In this document: positions 6,719-12,533 of the stretch, one piece after another
Numbering within the stretch: position 1 is the first letter of the stretch
Layout: each line of letters opens with the position of its first letter
Assembly (NCBI GenBank): GCA_029937635.1
Contig: JAPYPM010000046.1
Span: 1 to 12,533 of the forward strand
Length of the DNA stretch: 12,533 nucleotides
Source of the DNA: Nitrospinaceae bacterium
GTDB taxonomy: Bacteria > Nitrospinota > Nitrospinia > Nitrospinales > VA-1
Direction of reading: 5' to 3'
The notes under the pieces: model-generated
Databases searched by the model: none
Told to the model about the DNA's origin: nothing
Seen by the model: the letters and a program-made list of their open reading frames with translations, nothing else
Position numbers and translations under genes: made by a program

Positions 6719-9700
6719 CTAACTTTTCCTAGCTGTAAGCCAAAGTCTTGTAGTGAGGTGACAGTCATGTCATTTTCCCTTAGTGCTTGCAATCCTTTTA
6801 GCAAGGCATATGCTCCAGCCATGGTTGTGTAATGAGGGATATTATTATTCAGTGAGGCTCTCCGCAAGGAAAAAGAATCCTTGATTGATTGCTCACCAAA
6901 TGTTGTGTTTATTACAAATTGAATTTCTCCACTATTAATTTTTTCAACAATATGTGGAGAACCTTCTTTTACCTTATTGATCATAATTACATTTAAATTA
7001 TTTTTATTAAGAAACTCAGCTGTTCCTTTTGTAGCAACAATGGTATAGCCATTATCAGAAAAATCCTTGGCGACTTTTAGTACTTTTGTTTTGTCTGAAT
7101 CTTTAACACTGATAAACACAGATCCTGTATTTAAAAGTTTTATTCCAGTTGCGAGTTGTGCTTTAGCAAATGCCATTCCAAAAGACTTGTCAATTCCCAT
7201 TACTTCGCCAGTGGACTTCATTTCTGGCCCTAAAAGAATATCTACCTTATCAAATTTATTGAACGGGAATACTGATTCCTTTACGGCGGTATGCGCTACG
7301 ATAGGCGTATCTGTTAGACCAAGCTCCTTTAATGAGGATCCAACCATGACAAGGGCCGCCAATTTTGCTAGAGGGAGTCCAGTTGTCTTACTTACAAAGG
7401 GTATAGTTCTAGATGCTCTTGGATTAACTTCCAACACATATATATCGTCTCCCTTAATTGCAAATTGTATATTAATCAAACCTATTACATTTAGCTCTAG
7501 CGCAAGTTTACGGGTTTGATCTTTTATAGAAGTTAAGGTTTTAGGTTTTATGGAAAAGGTAGGAAGTGAGCAGGCACTATCACCAGAATGAATACCTGCT
7601 TCTTCAATGTGTTCCATGACACCTCCGATAACAACAGATTTTCCGTCTGAAATAGCATCAACATCCACTTCAATGGCGTTTTCAAGAAAACTATCTATCA
7701 ACAGTGGGTGCTCAGGTGATGCTTGAACGGCTTTTTTAATATATTGCTCAAGACGGTCTAGATTATATACAATTTCCATTGCCCGACCTCCTAAAACGTA
7801 GGAGGGTCTTACAACAATTGGATAGCCAATTGTTGTAGCGATTTTTTTCGCTTCTTCAAAAGTAGACGCTATACCATTTAATGGTTCTCTTAAATTGAGA
7901 GTTTTTATAATATTTGAAAATAATTTTCTATTTTCAGCCCTATCAATATTTTCTGGACTTGTTCCAACGATCGGTACTCCAGCGTTCATAAGAGAGATTG
8001 CTAGTTTTAAAGGTGTTTGTCCTCCAAATTGAACTATGACGCCATCTGGTTTTTCAACATCTACAATATTTAAAACATCCTCAAAAGTGAGAGGTTCAAA
8101 ATATAGGCGATCAGAAGTATCATAATCAGTACTGACCGTCTCAGGATTACAGTTGACCATGATTGTTTCGTAACCTGCTTCCTTCAGGGCAAAAGATGCA
8201 TGCACGCAACAATAATCAAATTCTATTCCTTGGCCAATTCGATTGGGACCGCCTCCAAGAATAATGATTTTCTTTTTGTTTGTCGGTTTAGCCTCGCACT
8301 CTTGCTCATAAGTTGAATATAAATAAGGTGTATGCGCTTCAAATTCTGCCCCACAAGTATCAACTTTTTTATAAACTGGTTTTATGCCAGATGAGTTTCG
8401 TCTGGCTCTCACACTAACTGCACTGGAATTGAGAATATTAGCAATAAAAATATCTGAATAACCATTCTTTTTAGATTTTTCTAGAAGCTCGTCAGACATC
8501 CCATTAAGATCTTTTGCTAAAAATAATTCTCTTTCAATAGATATAATATCTTTGATATTCTGAAGGAACCACGGATCAATAAAAGTAATTTGATATATTT
8601 CTTCAACAGAAAATTCGTTTCTAAAAGCTTCTGCCACATACCATAGACGATCCCAAAGAGGTTTATGTAAAATATTTTTTAGCTCATGTCTTATTTTATT
8701 TTGATTTGAAATTGCATTGCTAGAAATATTTTTTAAGACTTTATTTAAACCAAATACATCAATTTCTAAAGATCGAAGAGCTTTGTTAAGTGATTCTTTA
8801 AAGGTACGGCCTATGGCCATTACCTCTCCAACTGATTTCATTTGAGTAGAAAGAATAGGGTCAGTTGTGAAAAACTTCTCAAATGTAAATCGTGGGATTT
8901 TTACGACACAATAATCTATTGTTGGTTCAAATGATACTGGTGTGACAAGCGTAATATCGTTCTTAATTTCATTTAAAGTATAACCAACTGCAAGTTTTGC
9001 AGCAATTTTTGCTATTGGAAAACCTGTAGCTTTTGAAGCTAGCGCTGAACTTCGAGATACCCGAGGGTTCATCTCAATTACTATCATATCTCCATTTTTT
9101 GGATCGACAGCAAATTGTATATTAGAACCTCCTGTTTCAACGCCTATTTCACGAATGATATCGATTGCCGCATTACGCATTAATTGATATTCTCTATCTG
9201 ATAATGTTTGTATTGGGGCTACGGTGATGCTATCTCCAGTATGTATTCCCAGTGGGTCAAGATTTTCAATTGAGCAAACTATGACCACGTTATTCAGATG
9301 GTCGCGCATCACCTCTAATTCGTATTCTTTCCAGCCGATAAGAGATTTTTCAATAAGGACCTCATTTGTCGGACTAATATTGATTGCGGATATCACAAGA
9401 GATTCAAATTCTTTATGGTTATAAGCAATACTTCCGCCACTACCTCCTAGTGTAAATGATGGTCGTATAATAGCGGGGAACTTAGTTTTCTTAACTACCT
9501 CCAACGCTTCTTCAAGAGTTTGAGCATATCCACTGAGCGGGACTTTAAGTCCTATGCTTAGCATTGTTTCTTTAAAAAGTTGCCGATTTTCAGCTTTTCG
9601 AATTGACTTTATATCGGCTCCAATTAATTTAACGTTGTATAGATCAAGTATACCTTTGTCAGCAATCTCTAGAGTCGTGTTTAGCGCTGTCTGTCCCCCC

Positions 9701-9969
9701 ATTGTAGGTAAGAGGGCATCAGGGCGGTCCTTTTTAATGATCATTTCAACAATTTCAGGAGTTACGGGCTCGACATAAGTTTTATCTGCAAAATCAGGGT
9801 CGGTCATTATTGTTGCTGGATTACTGTTTATCAGAATAACTTCATAGCCTTCTTCCTTCAAAGCTTTGCATGCTTGAGTTCCTGAATAATCAAACTCACA
9901 AGCTTGACCAATAATAATTGGTCCCGCTCCAATAAGTAGAATTTTTTTTATATCTGATCTTTTAGGCAT
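6715..9969 (-). CDS. carB: Carbamoyl-phosphate synthase large subunit
   Basis: 1084 residues, complete (E. coli CarB is 1073). With CarA it makes carbamoyl phosphate from bicarbonate, glutamine-derived ammonia and two ATP, feeding pyrimidine and arginine synthesis in the cytoplasm. The protein is an internal duplication. The first half (1 to about 400) opens with LLIGAGPIIIGQACEFDYSG and carries an ATP-grasp domain (PAIIRPSFTLGGSGG near 170, and EMNPRVSRSSALASK near 300). A helical oligomerisation region follows to about 550. The second half has its own LGGGPNRIGQGIEFDYCC and ATP-grasp (PIVVRPSYVLGGRAMEIVYN, and EVNPRASRT). Residues about 945-1065 are the MGS-like allosteric domain, with ATKGTA, NKVKEG and INTT, the positions that bind nucleotide and ornithine effectors in E. 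coli, so UMP feedback is plausible. The ATG overlaps the stop of the upstream unknown gene by one base. Its stop shares TTAA with the convergent FlgT-like gene. Confidence 0.98.
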   Translation of the reverse strand: MPKRSDIKKILLIGAGPIIIGQACEFDYSGTQACKALKEEGYEVILINSNPATIMTDPDFADKTYVEPVTPEIVEMIIKKDRPDALLPTMGGQTALNTTLEIADKGILDLYNVKLIGADIKSIRKAENRQLFKETMLSIGLKVPLSGYAQTLEEALEVVKKTKFPAIIRPSFTLGGSGGSIAYNHKEFESLVISAINISPTNEVLIEKSLIGWKEYELEVMRDHLNNVVIVCSIENLDPLGIHTGDSITVAPIQTLSDREYQLMRNAAIDIIREIGVETGGSNIQFAVDPKNGDMIVIEMNPRVSRSSALASKATGFPIAKIAAKLAVGYTLNEIKNDITLVTPVSFEPTIDYCVVKIPRFTFEKFFTTDPILSTQMKSVGEVMAIGRTFKESLNKALRSLEIDVFGLNKVLKNISSNAISNQNKIRHELKNILHKPLWDRLWYVAEAFRNEFSVEEIYQITFIDPWFLQNIKDIISIERELFLAKDLNGMSDELLEKSKKNGYSDIFIANILNSSAVSVRARRNSSGIKPVYKKVDTCGAEFEAHTPYLYSTYEQECEAKPTNKKKIIILGGGPNRIGQGIEFDYCCVHASFALKEAGYETIMVNCNPETVSTDYDTSDRLYFEPLTFEDVLNIVDVEKPDGVIVQFGGQTPLKLAISLMNAGVPIVGTSPENIDRAENRKLFSNIIKTLNLREPLNGIASTFEEAKKIATTIGYPIVVRPSYVLGGRAMEIVYNLDRLEQYIKKAVQASPEHPLLIDSFLENAIEVDVDAISDGKSVVIGGVMEHIEEAGIHSGDSACSLPTFSIKPKTLTSIKDQTRKLALELNVIGLINIQFAIKGDDIYVLEVNPRASRTIPFVSKTTGLPLAKLAALVMVGSSLKELGLTDTPIVAHTAVKESVFPFNKFDKVDILLGPEMKSTGEVMGIDKSFGMAFAKAQLATGIKLLNTGSVFISVKDSDKTKVLKVAKDFSDNGYTIVATKGTAEFLNKNNLNVIMINKVKEGSPHIVEKINSGEIQFVINTTFGEQSIKDSFSLRRASLNNNIPHYTTMAGAYALLKGLQALRENDMTVTSLQDFGLQLGKVS

Positions 9970-10841
9970 TAATTTTTATAAATATTATTAATTTGAATAT
10001 TACGAGAACGTTCAAATAATAATTGCATCAAAGAAAGTTTAAACATCAATAATGTTTGGTTTAATTTTTTTTCACGAATTATTTTATTTTTAGTGAATAT
10101 AGATATTTCTTTTGTTAGCGAAGAACAACTATCTTTATAAAAAACATTAATAGATTCAATCTTGGATAATTTACGATTAAGTTCAAATATCTTTTTCTCA
10201 GATTTTGAAAGATGAAGTTTTAATTGTATTTTTTTTGTATCGCCAATCGCTTTATTTAGTTTTTTTGTCTCAGTACGTAATTTTTCGTTTTTTTCATTAA
10301 GTATATTTATGTTAGATATTTCAATCTTTAAAATTTTTTTAATTTCATGTTTAATAAATATTTTTGAATCATCTGGGTGAAAGCAAAACATTCCTGTAAA
10401 GTAATAAGATTTTTCATGAGAAAGAAGTCTCCCCTCAAATATACTATTTTTACAGAAATAGAATTTTTCTAAAGGTTCGACCACATCATATTGTTCATTG
10501 TTAAATAAATTGAGCACTCTTACAGAATTTTTTTTAATTTTTTTGATTATAAAAAGAGCGTGGATATTAGAGTCAAATGAACTAATAGTTTTTAGTATGT
10601 CGGGAGGTATTTTCTTATCATTATTTATTATTAATTTAAGTACTGTTTCATCACTTGTAGGATCAATATAGCAAAAAATATACCATTCAAGAAATAAAGA
10701 CATTCGATTCTCATAAGACTTGTCATCATCAAAAATATCACCAGTATATTTGTTGTATTCCTGACGAGCTGCCAATAAATTTTTTGAGTATGGAGTATTT
10801 GTCGCAGCTTTAATTAAATACTCTAGGCTATCTTTTATCAT
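9969..10841 (-). CDS. Unrecognised protein X inserted between carA and carB; N-terminal domain plus coiled coil
   Basis: 290 residues of no family I can name. Residues 1-170 look globular. They hold an N-terminal helix, then ARQEYNKYTGDIFDDDKSYE (25-44) and RMSLFLEWYIF (46-56), a middle region of alternating strands, and EGRLLSHEKSYYFTGMFCFHP (136-156). Residues about 171-262 are Lys/Glu/Leu/Ile-rich with heptad-like spacing, a probable coiled coil. There is no signal peptide and no membrane helix. I have a vague, unchecked memory of similar 'FLEWY' proteins in Myxococcota and other deltaproteobacteria. Its ATG overlaps the carA stop by 4 bases (ATGA) and its TAA overlaps the carB ATG by 1 base, with no Shine-Dalgarno sequence at either junction, so translation is probably coupled across all three genes. 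It is visibly more AT-rich and Lys/Ile/Asn-rich than carA and carB, as fits a fast-evolving partner protein. A role in CarAB assembly, channelling or regulation is a guess. Confidence 0.75.
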   Translation of the reverse strand: MIKDSLEYLIKAATNTPYSKNLLAARQEYNKYTGDIFDDDKSYENRMSLFLEWYIFCYIDPTSDETVLKLIINNDKKIPPDILKTISSFDSNIHALFIIKKIKKNSVRVLNLFNNEQYDVVEPLEKFYFCKNSIFEGRLLSHEKSYYFTGMFCFHPDDSKIFIKHEIKKILKIEISNINILNEKNEKLRTETKKLNKAIGDTKKIQLKLHLSKSEKKIFELNRKLSKIESINVFYKDSCSSLTKEISIFTKNKIIREKKLNQTLLMFKLSLMQLLFERSRNIQINNIYKN

Positions 10842-11968
10842 TTATGCAAATCTAATAATTCTGTGAACTCTTTAAACAAGTATGACGAATCGTGAGGTCC
10901 TGGAGATGCTTCTGGATGATATTGAATTGATAAAACAGGAAGGGACTTGTGCCGTATTCCTTCTACAGTATTGTCGTTTAAGTTAGTCCATGTAATGATA
11001 CAGTCACTACTCAGGGATTTCGGATCTACTGCAAATCCATGATTTTGAGCGGTTATCTCAACTCTGTTTGTTTTTAAATTAATAACAGGTTGGTTACCAC
11101 CATGGTGACCAAATTTTAATTTATAAGTGCGTGCGCCTAATGCAAGACTGAGAATTTGATGCCCCAGGCATATGCCAAATATTGGTATTTTCCCAATTAA
11201 ATATTGTACATTTTTCAAAGCGTATTTTACTCCTGCCGGATCTCCTGGTCCATTTGATAAAAAAACACCGTTTGGCTTCATTGAAAGAACATCTTTAGCT
11301 GTTGTTGATGCAGGTACGACTTTTACCCGGCACCCTGCCTGAACAAGCTTTCTTAATAAATTTCTCTTAATTCCAAAATCATAGGCAACAATAAAATAGC
11401 TACTAGGTGTTGGAGGGTCACTTTTAAAAAAGGTTTTACCATGGTCTAATTCCCATTCACCCTCACACCAGTCGTATGGTTTTTTGCAGGTTACTTTTTT
11501 TACTAAGTCACGGCCTTCTAAGGATGGTAATTGGCTTGCTTGAGAAGCTAGTATCTGGGGATTTTTTGATTTAGTTGAAATGACAGCCTGTTGGGCCCCT
11601 TTATTTCTAATGTGGCGAGTCAATGCTCTTGTATCAATACCTTGGATTCCTATGATGCCATACTTGGTAAGAAAGTCATGTAATGTACCTTGAGACCTCC
11701 AATTGCTTGAAACGGTGCTAAGTTCTTTTATAATAAAAGCAGAAAGGTGAGGCCGATCTGACTCAAAGTCTTCTTTGTTAACTCCATAATTACCAATTAG
11801 TGGGTAGGTCATGACTACCATTTGGCCATAATACGAAGGGTCAGTTACTATTTCTTGATACCCAGTCATACTGGTATTAAATACTACTTCACCATTAACC
11901 TCACCTTGAGCCCCGAATGAGGTTCCTTCAAATATTCTCCCATCAGCTAAAGCCAAAATAGCTTTCAT
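10838..11968 (-). CDS. carA: Carbamoyl-phosphate synthase small (glutaminase) subunit
   Basis: 376 residues (E. coli CarA is 382). It hydrolyses glutamine and passes ammonia through the tunnel to CarB. The N-terminal CPSase domain (1 to about 150) shows the usual ADGRIFEG-x-SFGA, GEVVFNTSMTGYQEI and DPSYYGQMVVMTYPLIGNYG motifs. The class I amidotransferase domain (about 192-376) has the triad Cys267 in GICLGHQ, His351 and Glu353 in YHPEASPGPHD, along with SNGPGDP (238-244) and KFGHHGGNQPV. All catalytic residues are present. The ATG lies 30 bases after the pyrC stop; the upstream sequence is A/T-rich with no clear Shine-Dalgarno, and no promoter is visible there, so it is probably read from upstream in a pyr operon. 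Its TGA overlaps the start of protein X by 4 bases. Confidence 0.98.
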   Translation of the reverse strand: MKAILALADGRIFEGTSFGAQGEVNGEVVFNTSMTGYQEIVTDPSYYGQMVVMTYPLIGNYGVNKEDFESDRPHLSAFIIKELSTVSSNWRSQGTLHDFLTKYGIIGIQGIDTRALTRHIRNKGAQQAVISTKSKNPQILASQASQLPSLEGRDLVKKVTCKKPYDWCEGEWELDHGKTFFKSDPPTPSSYFIVAYDFGIKRNLLRKLVQAGCRVKVVPASTTAKDVLSMKPNGVFLSNGPGDPAGVKYALKNVQYLIGKIPIFGICLGHQILSLALGARTYKLKFGHHGGNQPVINLKTNRVEITAQNHGFAVDPKSLSSDCIITWTNLNDNTVEGIRHKSLPVLSIQYHPEASPGPHDSSYLFKEFTELLDLHK

Positions 11969-11998
11969 AATTTTTTAAAATAACTTTAAAAAGAAATG

Positions 11999-12533
11999 TT
12001 AATTTTTATTTTCTGAGTAAACAGTTTTTCCTCTAACTAAAGTATGGATGGTTTTTCCCTTAACTTTCCAACCATCAAAAGGGCTATTCTTACTTTTGGA
12101 GTGAAATTTTGAAATATCGATTGCGTATTCGAGACTGGGATTAAATATTACAATATCAGCATCGCTGCCCAACGAAAGATTTCCAGCTCTTAGATTGAAT
12201 ATATCAGCAGGAGTAGAGGTGAGCTTCTTAATTAGATTACTCAAAGATAAGATTTTTTCGTCTACTAATTTTAAAGAAAGGGGCAGGGCAGTTTCCAGTC
12301 CTACAATGCCAAAACACGCATTTTGATATTCAAGATGTTTGTCTGTAATATCATGTGGTGCATGGTCGGTAGCAATAATATCAATTGTTCCATCTCTTAA
12401 ACCTTCTTTAATAGCTTCAACATCATCACTTGTGCGAAGTGGAGGACTCATTTTTGTGTTTGTGTCATATCCACGCACAGCTTCGTCTGTTAAAGTAAAA
12501 TGATGGGGAGCTACTTCGCAGGTTACAGGTAAT
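11999..12533 (-). CDS. pyrC: Dihydroorotase, C-terminal part (5' truncated by window edge)
   Basis: The frame stays open to the right edge of the window, so the N-terminal half is missing; the GTG at 12476-12478 is an internal valine, not a start. About 177 residues are visible. They begin LPVTCEVAPHHFTLTDEAV, where the APHH histidine is a metal ligand in type I dihydroorotases, followed by YDTNTKMSPPLR (12441-12475), the substrate-binding stretch, and IIATDHAPHD, which carries the catalytic aspartate. The C-terminal ADIVIFNP and VKGKTIHTLVRGKTVYS strands form the small beta domain typical of amidohydrolases. It cyclises N-carbamoyl-aspartate to dihydroorotate, the third step of UMP synthesis. 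The first step is catalysed by the downstream carA/carB product, and pyrB is the expected upstream neighbour outside the window. Confidence 0.95.
   Translation of the reverse strand, partial: LPVTCEVAPHHFTLTDEAVRGYDTNTKMSPPLRTSDDVEAIKEGLRDGTIDIIATDHAPHDITDKHLEYQNACFGIVGLETALPLSLKLVDEKILSLSNLIKKLTSTPADIFNLRAGNLSLGSDADIVIFNPSLEYAIDISKFHSKSKNSPFDGWKVKGKTIHTLVRGKTVYSENKN

Noticed and set aside
7067..7519. Plus-strand open frame of 150 codons opposite carB
   Set aside because: It lies wholly inside the well-conserved carB gene on the other strand and its translation shows no recognisable features; it is a shadow. The same holds for the frames at 9224-9424 and 9554-9778.
12476..12478. GTG that could start a short pyrC
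   Set aside because: The frame continues upstream with the dihydroorotase APHH metal-binding motif to the window edge, so this codon is internal.

Overview
The window is AT-rich, densely packed bacterial DNA from a flagellated, Gram-negative-type organism. The evidence is flagellar genes, Sec signal peptides on three proteins, and a MltD-like murein transglycosylase. The FliK-like/FlhB-tail pair, the LysM transglycosylase and the carA-X-carB arrangement suggest an uncultured deltaproteobacterial-type lineage (Desulfobacterota, Myxococcota or SAR324-like). That placement is inference from gene content; there is no rRNA or other marker here to settle it.

Layout. (1) Bases 2-873, plus strand: the C-terminal part of a FliK-like hook-length control protein, overlapping by 4 bases a 96-residue stand-alone homologue of the FlhB C-terminal domain. 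(2) 1083-3263, plus: a secreted MltD-like lytic transglycosylase with LysM repeats and a TTG start. (3) 3324-5522, minus: a run transcribed from right to left of a secreted formylglycine-generating-enzyme-fold protein lacking both catalytic cysteines, endonuclease III (nth) and a cytoplasmic M14 zinc peptidase. (4) 5669-6718, plus: a secreted protein with a FlgT-like C-terminal domain. (5) 6715-12533, minus: a pyrimidine operon, pyrC (cut by the window edge), carA, an unrecognised 290-residue protein (X), and carB.

How they work together. CarA and CarB make carbamoyl phosphate and PyrC closes the dihydroorotate ring, so the right half is early UMP synthesis. Protein X is fitted between the two subunit genes with a 4-base overlap on one side and a 1-base overlap on the other, which implies translational coupling and a role tied to the synthetase or its expression. 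It is the best candidate here for something undescribed. The left half is cell envelope and motility: flagellar export or hook control, murein cleavage, and possibly murein-peptide recycling by the M14 enzyme. The two convergent blocks meet at 6715-6718, where one TTAA supplies both stop codons.

There is no CRISPR array, insertion sequence, tRNA or rRNA that I can see, and no non-coding stretch longer than about 210 bases. All complete genes read through without a visible frameshift.
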